A DNA stretch of 64,000 nucleotides from Roridomyces roridus. Lineage: Eukaryota > Basidiomycota > Agaricomycetes > Agaricales > Mycenaceae. The DNA lies in contig JARKIF010000050.1 of the NCBI GenBank assembly GCA_029378245.1, positions 248,001 through 312,000 of the forward strand, in the 5' to 3' direction. Shown in pieces: positions 44,969 to 55,810 of this stretch. Under the pieces are notes generated by a model. It was not told where the DNA came from and searched no databases. It worked only from the letters and a program-made list of their open reading frames with translations. The translations under genes and the position numbers were made by a program. The stretch's first letter is position 1. Each line of letters starts with the position of its first letter.

Positions 44969-46596
44969 ATGTCGACCCACTCGCGCCACTCCCTGCCCCC
45001 TCATCGCGACGACGAAGACAAGGACAAGAAAAACCAAGCCCCGACCCCGGACCCGGAGGACGACGACGAGGTCTCGCCAGAGGCCATTGCGAAGCTGGAG
45101 GAGGCGCTGGCCAAGGCGAAGGAAAAGGCAGCGAAGGTGAAGGCAGCGAAGAAGGCCAAGGAGGAGAGGTTGGCGGCTGAGAGAGAGGCGGAGGAACGAA
45201 GGAAGGCGGAGTTGGCGATGGAGGTTGAGAGACGCGAGCGCCTCGTGAATGAAGTGGCGCGGAGGCGCGACCTCAATCAAGAACTCTGGGAGGAAGCCGA
45301 AGGACTCGCTCTGGAACGACACGCCCCTCGACACCAGCCCCCTAACCCCCGCGACCTCATGACTCAGGGGACTGCTAAAATCCCCCTCCACTTCTTCATC
45401 GACCTCGCCTATTATGCCAAGATCGGCCGGGATTACGTCATCCATGAGGACGAAGATCGCCAGCCCTCGACGCCTGGAGAGGACGATTACGCGGGGATCG
45501 AGTGGGATGAAGAGGAGGAGAAGGTCGAGGAAGTAGTGGAACCGGAGCCGGAGGTGGGTGTCGTCGATGAAGACGAAGACGACACGAAGCCGTTGTCGCG
45601 GAGGAAGGAGCCGAGGAAGGGTAAGGGGAAGGCTTGCGCGAAGACGCCGGAGGAAGTGGATTCCGTCGCTGGAGACGACGAGGGAAACGATGGTGAGTGA
45701 TTTTCCTTCGTTTCTGATTTTACTCATCTTCTCTTTTAGCTTGTGACAATTGTCGGCGCCTCGGAGCGATCTGCGTCAACTCCGGCGGAGTCAAAGCTTG
45801 TGCCTGCGACTTGTGCCGGCAGAAGCGCGTTGCGTGCAGAAGGACGGATGGACCGCCACCACCACCTCCCAAGCGTGGGAAGAAACAAAACGTCACCATT
45901 CGGAAACCCCGCACCTCACTATTCGTCCCCTCCACTCTCGTCTCCGTCACGCCCAAACATGGGCGTGCTCAATCGTCCTCAATCTCGGTCTCGCCTCCCC
46001 CCGTGCCTGTCAAGAGGCCTCGTCTTGCTCGTCGAGTCGTTGAAGACGACAATGACTTGATGGATTTCGGCGACGAGCCGAAAGATGTCATTCCCGCGCC
46101 TCCCGTCGACCCTCGCCCCGTAACTCCGGATCGTGTCTCAGACGATTGGGACAACGAGCATGGGAATTCGATGTACGAGGAAGCCGAGGATGCGGATGCC
46201 AGAGAGGCTCGGAGGCAGGCGGAGCAGGACAGACGCCAACGCGTCTTTGAGGAAGAGTTGAAGGCGTGGAAGGCGAGGCAGGGAGGAGAGGAGTCGGTTG
46301 GAGATGAAGACGAAGAGGAGTGGGCTGGGATTCCGTTGGATGCCCAGGCGGAGGAGCCTGCGGGGTCCGGAATGGAGTTGGAGGATGGAGATTTTGAGGG
46401 TATGGTCGACATGAACGTCGATCCGGAGGAGGATGAGGTGAAGGGACCGGAGGGGGCTAAGGAGCCCTTGTTCTTGCCGGGGGATGACGACGAGAAGTCG
46501 GAGGAGGAGTTGATTCCACCGGTGGAGACCGAGGCCGAGATCGCGTTGAGTCCGGATACGGCGAAGAACGGTGACGACGAATTGGCGGAGGATTGA
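44969..46596 (+). CDS. Antisense accessory gene inside the retroelement: acidic coiled-coil protein with Zn2Cys6-like cluster
   Basis: Two exons (44969-45692, 45740-46596) with a 47-nt GT-AG intron give 526 codons with no lesion. The start is the first ATG (MSTHSRHSLPP). Residues about 35-110 are a Lys/Glu/Ala-rich, likely coiled-coil stretch (KAKEKAAKVKAAKKAKEERL). Residues 243-274 hold C-x2-C-x6-C-x10-C-x2-C-x6-C, exactly the Zn2Cys6 spacing, with CDLCRQKRVACRR in the second half and one additional Cys at 262. The intron ends right before the cluster. The C-terminal 200 residues are very acidic. The gene lies between pol and the 3' LTR on the opposite strand, convergent with pol. A DNA- or RNA-binding regulator is plausible, but function is unknown. 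Confidence 0.75.
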
Positions 46597-46740
46597 CATT
46601 GTAGATAGTCGCCGGATTCGTAAAAAAAAACGAACATTTGTATAAGTAGAGGCAAAATGTAAATAGATTTTGATGAACGAACGTTTACCCGGCCGAGGTA
46701 TTGAACCTGAAGTTTGAAAGGCTCGGCCGGGGTTTGACAA

Positions 46741-49700
46741 TTAGGTTTGTAACGGGCCAGGCTTGTCGGGATATCGGCGATGGAAATCTTCCAACGCCTC
46801 ACCTGCCTGTATGTCGTCTGCTCCAACCCATGTGAATTGTTCATCCGTGTTCTCGTAGCCCATCCATTCGACCAAGTACCGGAGTTTAATTCGGTACCTC
46901 CGGTCGAGCTTGGAGTCAACGATTTGTTTGACCTCGAAATGCTCTTCGCCGTCGACCTCTACCGGAGGTGGTGGAGGGATTTCTCGACCGGGGAAGGGAT
47001 TCCGGAAGTGGGGTTCGAGTTGAGAAACATGGAAAACTGGGTGAACTTGGGACAGATTTTTTGGAAGTCGCACCTGGAACGAGGCAGCCCTAGGTTTTCC
47101 AATAACCTCGTACGGACCGATGTGCGTCTCCGAGAACTTCGGAGTTGGACGCTTGGTCTTGATGTACTTGGTGGAAATGAACACCTCATCGCCGACTTTG
47201 ATGTCCGGATGTTGAATGCGTTTCCGGTCCGCCGTTTCCTTGTAAGTACTTTGTGCAGACCGGATTTAGTCCCGGAGGAACTCGTGGAGTTCGTTGAGAT
47301 TGACCACGAAGTCGCGAGCGTATGTGTTGGCGACGTTGAGTTCCGGATGGACGGACAGGAGGGGATCGTAGCCTTTATTCGCGAAGAACGGAGTAATGCC
47401 TGTGGAGGCGTTACACAGGGGGGAAGGCAACTTTTCCGCAGTCCGGAAATATAAAATATCCGCAACATTTCCACGTGATTTCCGCAACATTTCCGCATGG
47501 CGGAAATGTGTTGATCTCATTACATAATCACAAGGTTCTCTGCCAATTTGGCTGATTTTGATTCTTATCACCCATTTTTGGAGCTTGCGGAAATGTTGCG
47601 GAAATAGTGCGGAAATGTTGCGTAAATATAAAATTTCTGGACCACGTAAAAGTGGCCTTCCCCCCTGTGTTAGGAGCGTTGTTCAACGAGAATTCGGCAA
47701 GAGGAAGGAGTGTATCCCAATCATCCTGTTGGTAAGAGCAGTAAATGCGGATGTACTGCTCGACCGTCTGGTTCATCCGCTCCGTTTGACCATCAGCTTC
47801 CGGATGGTAACCCGAAGTATAATGGATCTTCATGTCGAGGAGTTCGCCCAAAGAACGAAAGAAGGAAGAAATGAATTCGGAACCCCGGTCACAAGTGACG
47901 TGTGCCGGAACTCCGTGTTTGGAGAAAACGTGAATGAGGAACATCCGGGCGAGTTTCGGAGAGTCGATGTGAACGTCGCAGGGAATGAGGATAACCTGCT
48001 TCGAAGCACGATCAACGATCACAAGAATACAATCGTACTCGCCGGAGGCCGGAAGTTGCTCGATGAAGTCCATGGATATCGAATGCCATGGACGAAGAGG
48101 CACTGGGAGGGGTTTCAGGAGACCGTAAGGACGGTGCCTGGGCTTCTTGTTCCTTGCACACGTGACGCAGGACTTGACATAGTCTTTGACGAAGTCGCGA
48201 CAATTTGACCAAGTGAATTCCTTCCGGATCAGAGCCAGCGTCCTGTTCTGTCCGAAGTGACCAGCAAGAATATGATCATGCTTAAACTGGCAAACACGTA
48301 CACGGAGCTCCGGTGAAGAACCGGAGCATGAGGGAACATAGATTCGTCCGTCTAAGCGGAGTAAGCCAGCCTCGTCTGTCGTCCAGCGAGGGTTGGTGCC
48401 GGTTTTAGCGAGTTCCAGACCCGCAAGGGCGTGAGGATCGTCGGAGAGATGAGTCCGGATGTCGGAGTAGAGCTTCTCGACGTCCAAAACGACCGATGAC
48501 CGGAGTACGATTTCTTCAAGAAACGTCGCCCGGAGTGACGCGGAGAGGTGTTCGGAGGTGAAAATTGGCCGAAAATTTTGCGGATTGGCCTGAACATAAT
48601 CCCTATCCCCCTCTTTAGCATAGACGTCCCATCGTCTAGTTAACGCGTCAGGTTTTCCCCCAAGCCGTCCAGGACGGAACCGGATGAGCATATTAAACGC
48701 GGAGAGTTTCTCCGACCAGCGAACCTGTCGACGGGTAAGCGTCTTTGTGGTAGCAAAATACTCCAGGTTCTTGTGGTCGGTGACAACATCCACTGTAAGA
48801 GGAGCTCCTTCGAGGTATTGGCGCCAATGCTCGAAAGCGTCGAAGATGGCGAGGAGTTCCTTGTCGTGGGTGTCGTAGTTGAGCTCCGCGTTCTGCAGAG
48901 TCCGGCTCCGGAATGCGAGGGGATGGATGTCGCCGTCGTCTCCTTGAATTGATAGGATGGAGGCGATAGCGTAGTCTGAAGCGTCCGTTTCGACCGTAAG
49001 TTGACGGCCGGGAACCCAGTGATGGAGGACCGGAGCTTCGGTGAAAGCCCTCTTGAGCGTCTCAAACGCGTCTTGGCAGATGGAGGTCCAGTCCCACTTC
49101 AAACCCTTACGCGTGAGGCGTGTCAGGGCGACCGTGATACCGGAGTAATTCCAGATGAATCTACGGTAGAAGTTGCAAAAGCCAAGGAAAGACTGAACGT
49201 CCTTAACTTTGCGTGGGACCGGCCATTCCATTATCGTCGCAATCTTCTCCTCGGCCATCCGGAATCCATCCGGAGAGAGAATATAGCCGAGGTACTCGCA
49301 CGTTGTTACACCGAACTCGCATTTGGGGAGTTTGCAGTACAAACCAGAGGCCCGAAGGCGCCGGAGTACTTCCCGTACGTGCGCTGTGTGCTGAGTTTCG
49401 TCTCCGGAGTAAACCAGAATGTCATCCAAATAGACAACGACGTAAACGTCAAGCAAGTCCGCGAACAGGCTATTCAGGAAGCGCTGAAAAGCCGCCGGAG
49501 CGTTGGATAAACCCTCCGGTACGACTCTGAAGTTGAAAGAGCCGTAGCGAGTCCGAAATGCAGTTTTGGACTCATCGTCCTCAGCAACTCGGAGAAGATG
49601 GTAAGCGTGCCGAAGATCAAGTTTGGTATAGATACGCGCCTTTCCCGGAGCATCCAAGAGGTCAGCAATCAACGGAAGAGGATAGCGATCCTTCTTCGTG

Positions 49701-50323
49701 ATGCGGTTGAGGCCTCTATAATCGACACATAGTCGGAGCGAACCATCCTTCTTCTTGGCGAAAAGGATCGGAGCTCCATGATTCGACCGGGACGGGTAGA
49801 TAAACCCGGAGCGAATATTCTTGTCGATGAACTCGCGGAGTGCAGCGAGCTCGGATTGCGAAAGGGAGTAGACGTGCCCGACCGGAGGGACTTCGCCGTC
49901 GATAGTTTCGATCTTGAGATTGTATTCGCGGTGAGGAGGAAGGTTGTACGCTTCCTGCTCTGAAAATACGTCAGCGAAGTCATGGTACTCCGAAGGAATT
50001 TTAGACAGGTCCGGATCCTCTAGGGAACCGGACTTGGCTGTAACTTCTTCCTTTGGTTGAGCCTGCATCGTAAACTGCTGGACGTCCTTGTCCTTGAGGA
50101 TAGAACGGTAAGCTGCAGCAGAGACCAGAGAGATTTTTGGTGGAATAATGAATGGACGAGGCTCGGTGGCCTCGGAATGTTGCTCTGAAGGAGCTGGAGT
50201 CGATGGCGACGATGTCGGAGTCGGGACCGGAGTTGGGGTCCCAGAGCCGGAGAAGAGAGACTCGACCGGAGTTGGTGTCGACACTAGATTCCCATTGGAT
50301 GTGGTCCGGAAAGCAGCTGGTAT
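46741..50323 (-). pseudogene. Retroelement pol: RT, RNase H, integrase, chromodomain (interrupted)
   Basis: Read downwards: RT with LRLCVDYRGLNRITKKDRYPLP and active site VVYLDDILVY; RNase H with ETDASDYAIASIL; the H-C zinc finger of integrase ending CVTCARNKK; the catalytic core with MDFIEQLP, DRGSEF and HPEADGQTER; then a GPYEVIG segment and a C-terminal chromodomain (LRYLVEWMGYENTDEQFTWV). The frame is cut by a MITE at 47414-47669 just after SLNNAPN. The same frame resumes as ASTGITPFFANKGYDP. A TAA at 47266-47268 interrupts the integrase C-terminal region after LHEFLRD, in frame with the part that follows. A chromodomain usually directs integration to marked chromatin. Confidence 0.9.
47414..47669. 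mobile_element. PIF/Harbinger-like MITE, 256 bp (copy 2), inside pol
   Basis: Same ends as the element at 2660-2917 (CACAGGGGGGAAGGC / GCCTTCCCCCCTGTG) and highly similar interior. The 3-bp duplication TTA lies at 47411-47413 and 47670-47672. Excision of the element with one TTA would restore the integrase reading frame. Confidence 0.85.
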
Positions 50324-52950
50324 AGTAAAACTTTTGCAAAGAAACATGTTATGGATCATCCGTAGGCTTTGCAAAAGTTCAGGTTAATTCTTATCTATGG
50401 AAGAGACTGCCAGAACTAGTTGACCGGCTGGCACGGCACATCCGGCACACCGGCACAGGCTATATATGCTATTAAAAATTGATTTTCATCCTCCAGCCTT
50501 CTCGGAGAATCCCCTATGGGAAGAGAACATTGATGGCTTCTTCCAGATGTGATAACAATCCTGAAAGAGTAACCGGCACATTTGGACCAGCGGCATGCAT
50601 CAAAAAAAGATGGGGGATCAAAAAAATCAAAGTTGTAGAGCCGCTCGAGAGCTACAGGAGTTGCTAACATTGTTTTACATCAAACTGATTGGCTGGCCCA
50701 CAAAATGCAAAATACTTTTTCAGAGGCAAGTCTTTGGAAACCAACCCCAGGTTTTGAAAGCTGAGTGTGTCCCAAGGCTTCATACCAAAGGAACCATTAT
50801 GTTTTCTAACCTCAGAGTGGTATCATCAACTCTGAATTCAAAAAGTGTTTGACATTTCGGATGCTATTCCCGATTGGGCCACTACGCTTTCCTCCCAAAA
50901 AGGCAATTTTCAGCTTTTGCACTCCCATTGGATCTGCCTCTGGGATCCTTAACAAACTTTACTGACAACAATTCTTCTTTCAATCCTTCCACATGTTTTG
51001 GCAACAAGTGTGTTATCACTTTGTGTATATACCAGTTGTAAGAGTGGAAATGGTCTTTGCATTTTTGCACCTTTGATATCATTTCCATGTAGTTTCATGC
51101 TTTTGTGATCTGTGAGCTTAGCATGTTCATGTACCACTTAGGATGCTAGATCTCAAATATCAGTCCAGATCTGAGCCATGGGAGAGTGTTATAAGTGAAT
51201 GAGATAAAAGGTAGATTTAGGTGCAGCTATTGATATTGGCAGTTGATAGCCTGATCCTTAGCACCCCAAGACTTCAATGAGTATTATCAATGACTTTTGA
51301 AGTCCCTTACCATAAGGTGCACAATAGGCCAGGTGAAAGTGGGAAAAGTCATCAAATCCCATTTTCACTGTATTGCTCATGCTCTTGATTTTTCCTCTGT
51401 GGTTGAAGTACATGGGACAAGTACCCTAGAGTATAGGAGGCCAGCACAACCAAGATCAGCTGAATACCTGCACAGAAAGTAAAGTTATATGCATAGAGAT
51501 TTTGTGATCATTTTGGATCATTCTGTTGATAGAAGACAAAGGGAGTGGAATCTGGGATATTTGAAGTCACCAATGAGGAAAGGGAGCTCAGGGGGTCCAG
51601 AAAGTGTCCTTGATCATGAAGGTTGGTGGAGAATCCATGGAGTTCTGTTCAAGAGCTCTACTGGACATTTGACCGAATTCTTACCCTACAATCCTGCTAG
51701 ACCCAAACACAACCAGTGGAATCTTGCAAATGCTCTTGCAAATATGGATGGGTGGAGCAATTCTAAGATGTTCCATCTAGTTTTTAGACTCCCAATACAT
51801 GTACATGGCCCTGTAGGTGCACAACAAGGGGGATCAGCTCAAAATGATCACACTCATAACTCAGGTTTCTCCTCATGTTCTGGCCAGTTTCTTTGCTCTA
51901 ATGGGGTCTACTGGCAAGGGAAATGTTCACTGTGGTGTTGGAACCAATGCATTAGCCACAGGTATTGAGAACTGGTGCACACTTACATTTGAAGAATTGA
52001 GTTGAAATCTCTCTGGAATCAAGGGCCTTGGTTGAACCTTCTTCAGATTAGAGTTAATATGATCCAGGATCAGACTTACAGGCTACAGATCACACATCTG
52101 GGCACCAGAATCATTCAGCACCAGGAAATCAGTGTTTTCAATCATACAGCAATTGTGCCTCTCAGTGAGTGTAAATGGGGGTTGTAAATACATGGAGTGC
52201 ATGGGAGGGAGTGCTGCAATAGTTCCATGAAGATTCAAAAGAATTGAGGGAATGTTGCTAAAGGTATAAAGGCAACAAAAATGGGATGGGGGTACTGGGA
52301 TTTGAACTTGCAACCTTGGCAAAAACACGTAATAAGGGGAGAATTATTAACCAATAGACTAGACAACCAATACCTTGAAGCAGTGGGGAGTCCTCTCAGC
52401 TACCAGGTACACCTCCTTTGCTAACCCACCAGACCTACCATGCCGCTGTGCCCTAAAACATCACCATCAAAACACCCTGAGCAATAGGCCATACATTTTG
52501 AACAATGTAATACAGGCATTTCATTTTTCTGAAGCCGGGGTTTGGAAAGTATTTTGCATTTTGTGAGCCAGCAGGGCATTTTGAGCCAGTATTGTATAGG
52601 GTGATTCTGTAGCTGCAAATCAGCTCTACAACTTTGATTTTTTGATCCCCGATCATTTCTGATCCATGCCGAGCATGTGTAGTCAATTGATGCAGTGGTA
52701 TCAGTCATCTCCGGAGCCATTGATGGCAATTTAAGATATTAATATCAATTACCCATTAAATAGAGCTTAACCGAGAGTTAATCTGGTTGTTCAGTATACC
52801 CGATACTGCCCCAGGATGCCGCCCTGATCCCTGTGATGGATACGGTCAGAGATAAGAGATTCAGTGCCTTTTGGGTATAGATAATATTTAACGTGTTCTT
52901 TTGCAATACCTACGGATGATTAGTAACGTGTTTTTTGCAAAAGTTTTACT
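50324..52950. mobile_element. 2.6-kb DNA-transposon-like element with long inverted ends
   Basis: Both ends begin AGTAAAACTTTTGCAAA and stay similar for over 50 bp (a shared CATCCGTAGG block follows). Further inside, a block with ATCAAAGTTGTAGAGC at 50625-50641 recurs inverted at 52616-52632, so imperfect inverted arms extend for several hundred bases. Flanks carry GTAT at 50320-50323 and 52951-52954. The interior is more AT-rich than its surroundings and has only short frames, none recognisable as a transposase. The superfamily is undetermined. It separates the protease from the RT of the host retroelement. Confidence 0.75.
52297..52364 (-). ncRNA. tRNA-like Pol III promoter pair, possible SINE head
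   Basis: On the minus strand a TAGTCTATTGGTTA segment (A-box-like) is followed about 45 bases later by GGTTGCAAGTTCAAATCCC (B-box-like, T-arm of a tRNA). The folding is too irregular for a working tRNA. This is the usual layout of a tRNA-derived SINE head. It lies inside the 2.6-kb element. Confidence 0.4.
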
Positions 52951-52954
52951 GTAT

Positions 52955-53601
52955 CTAGTGCGGAAAGCGATACTAGCATTCTTCCAGTCAATCAACGGAT
53001 TGTAGCGGTGAAGCCAGTTGTATCCGAGGACCATGTCGCAGGGAGGATCAAGACGGGTGACATAGAATTCCATTAAATGGACGTCGCCGGAAGGAAACCG
53101 GATGAGCAGCCGGATCTGACGGTTAATGATCGAGGACGAGCCATCCAAATACCGCACCTTGACCGGAGGTACAGAATAAGGGAGATAACCCTTTTCGTCA
53201 CAGAACCTGTCTGAGACAAAACAATGCGATGAACCGGAGTCCACGAGCGCATTAATGTGGGAGTTGAATCCCTCGGCAAGTTGCCTCGATACATCGGACG
53301 AGCCTAGGGTTACGCCTAGTTCACGCTCGTCCAGAGATACATAGTCCGCGCGCAGTAGAGATAGAAAAAGTAAAACGTAAAGGGCATTAGATGAAAGAGA
53401 GGAAGCGTTGAGTCGTACCTCGGGAAGATCCCCGCCGTCAACGCAGTCCGGACTGGGGATTGAGGAGTCCGGACTGCGGCCTAATTTTTTGGCGCGGCCG
53501 GGGTTGTCGACGCAGGGGCTGCGGGAGCGGGAGTTGTAGCAGCAGGGGCCGGAGTGGTCTGAGACCCACGGCCAGCGACCGGAGTAGTCCGCTTGGGACA
53601 A
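52955..53601 (-). pseudogene. Retroelement protease region
   Basis: The frame overlaps the end of gag and contains INALVDSGSSHCFVSD, an aspartic protease core (DSGS), then LIRFPSGDVHLMEFYVTRLDPPCDMVLGYNWLHRYNP, the typical LGYNWL motif after protease. It is cut after FRTRY by the 2.6-kb element. The RT side begins in another frame, so precise excision of the element with one GTAT would still leave a frame change here. Confidence 0.8.
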
Positions 53602-55783
53602 TCGGACGTCTGATGACCTGCCTCTCCACAGTACATGCAGAGATTGTTTGCCTTGCGGCGATCCCGTTCCTCCTGCTTCAGCTTACCACCCTGGGTGAGA
53701 TTCTTCTCATAGGGCTTGGCCTTCTTCGGGGGTGGATTCTTGTTGGGAGCCGGATTGGTCTGGGCAGCGTTGTTGTTACCGGAGGGAGTTTTTGAATCCT
53801 TCCTAGGATTTCCCTTGCGGTTTTGCTGACCAGACGAATTACCGGAGTTACTGGAGTTGCCAGAACCGGAGTTGCCAGACGAGTTACCGGAGTTGGAGTT
53901 CTTGGCGTTGTTGCCGGATTTCGGATTGTCGTTACCGGAACCGGAGCCAGAACCTCCACCACCGCCCATCCGCTTCTTCCTCTCCCGCTCTCTCTGCCTC
54001 TCCTTCTCGAACTTCCAGTAGATGAAATCCAAACGAGTAGCCTCAGTGCGGAGTCCAATATACGTGTCGGGGTAGCGCACAGTCTTGAGGTCGTCTTTAA
54101 GACGAAGAGCCAGCGCATGATAGTACATGAACTTGAGGTTCTCATCCGACCAAGGGAGGTAAGGCCGAAGAGTGTCGAATTTGAGATGGAAGTCGATAAT
54201 GGTCTCGTTGTTGGCCATGTGGAGATCGAGGACCTCTTCCTGGGCGTCTCCGACCAGATCGACCGGACCGAAGCAGTTGAAGAGTTCCTGCGAGAAAGCA
54301 GCCCAATTGTCGTCCCATTCCGGAGGTGTCTGGGACTCGATCACCGGAGTGAAGTGCAAGAGCGCGCGACCTTTGAGGTATGAGATCACGAAGATAATCT
54401 TGCTCGAGTCCGTGACGAAGTCCTGTGGTTGTTCTCCAAAACGAAGAGAACACTGCGTGTAGAATATACGCAGCTTTGAAGGATCTTCTCCATCGAATGG
54501 GTCCGGATTCCGAAGGTTTGACCGTCCCGACCTCTGAGCAGGTGGGTTTCTGAATTGCGTAGCGGCATCCCTAAACGCCTGGGCGGTCTCATACATCATG
54601 TAAGCCATGTACGGATCAGTGCGAGGCGCAGGTTGGGGAGGACCGCCAGGAGGAAAAAATCCCCTGGGAAATCCCCCAGGAGGCCCGCCTCCGCCCCCTC
54701 CTCCACCGGGGTTTCCACCACCTGGATATCCTCCAGGGGGTCCACCACCGGGATTGCCTCCTCCACCACCACCGCCATATGGAGGGCCCGGAGGCCCACC
54801 ACCTGGAAATCCACCTCCGGGGGGCCCTGGAGGGCCGCCACCAGGAGGGCCACCTCCTCCATATCCACCTGGTGGTCCCGGAGGACCGCCCTGGTGAACG
54901 GAGGAACTATGGCTGAGCGGATCTGTTTCGTCATCCGAATCACCGGGACGAGTTTGAGTACCTGCTGGAGCTGGCTCCGGACACATTCCTACGCCGGAGG
55001 CGCGATAAGCACCGAAATGAACTTGCGCGGGATGGCGTCCATACTCCCGGTTGGACATTCCATCGTCTGAGCGGAGTACCTGAATGGACTCCCAAGGGTG
55101 TAAGGCTTCAAAGCGTTGAAGCCCAGCAAGATAGCGTTCGTCGGTGGTATAGTTGCGCCGGTTGTTAAACCAGTCATCGAAGCGAGAGTTCTCCGGAATA
55201 GTGCCCATAGGTTCGAAGTTAGGACGGGGTAGAACTAGAGGAATTCCATCGTCAGATTCATCATCGTGAAGGCGTGACTCAGCCAATTGTCGAGACAAAT
55301 CCGCGATATGCTCTTCCGCGCGCACTTCCCGGATTGAAGCCGAAGTCGGTTCGCGGTTTTGGAACCGGGGAACGGACGGTGAAATCGGAAAATTCATGGG
55401 GATGGTATAGCGCTGTGCGGTGGATTGGTTTTGAGCCGGAGTGTTCCGGGCCAAACCACCGGCGGAACGAGACGGGGAATTAGGCAAAGGAGATAAGTTT
55501 GGGTCCCAATTTGAACCGGGAGACGGAACGAACCGATCTCGGTAAGGACCATACGGCCGAATCGAGAACTGACCCGTCGCAGCAGGGGGGTTTGTAGGAT
55601 CGGTGGAACCGGGTTTTGTATCGAAGGACGAACGATCAACGGAATATGAGCGAATATAGTAGACTGGCGTCTACGTCTATTGTCAATGGCCGCGGAGTCC
55701 TCAGATAGCCGGTTGTCTTGAATGCGTATGTGTTGATCCGTGTTGGGAGGTTGGTTGGGTTGATTAGGGGGTAGGTTAGACAT
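53481..55783 (-). pseudogene. Retroelement gag with Pro/Gly-rich insert and zinc knuckle
   Basis: The start MSNLPPNQPNQPP is at 55783. A one-base shift near 55660 moves the true frame to the long frame that runs to 53481. It holds a very Pro/Gly-rich stretch (54607-54897, PPGPPGG-type repeats), a capsid-like helical part (FDGEDPSKLRIFYTQCSLRF), a Ser/Asn/Gly-rich linker (SGNSSGNSGSGNSS) and the zinc knuckle CMYCGEAGHQTSDC. Gag would pack RNA into cytoplasmic particles. The frameshift means this copy makes no normal full-length Gag. Confidence 0.85.
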
Positions 55784-55810
55784 AGCGAAGACGTGCGGAG
55801 TTGATAATAC

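Noticed and set aside
44849..45727. 292-codon minus-strand frame at the antisense gene
   Set aside because: It mirrors the Glu/Lys-rich exon 1 of the plus-strand gene; leucine/arginine-rich shadow with no splice logic.
45969..46919. 316-codon minus-strand frame
   Set aside because: Serine-rich mirror of the acidic exon 2 of the antisense gene, running into the integrase region in another frame.
52297..52364. Functional tRNA gene
   Set aside because: A/B boxes are visible but acceptor and anticodon stems do not pair well; kept only as a tRNA-derived candidate.
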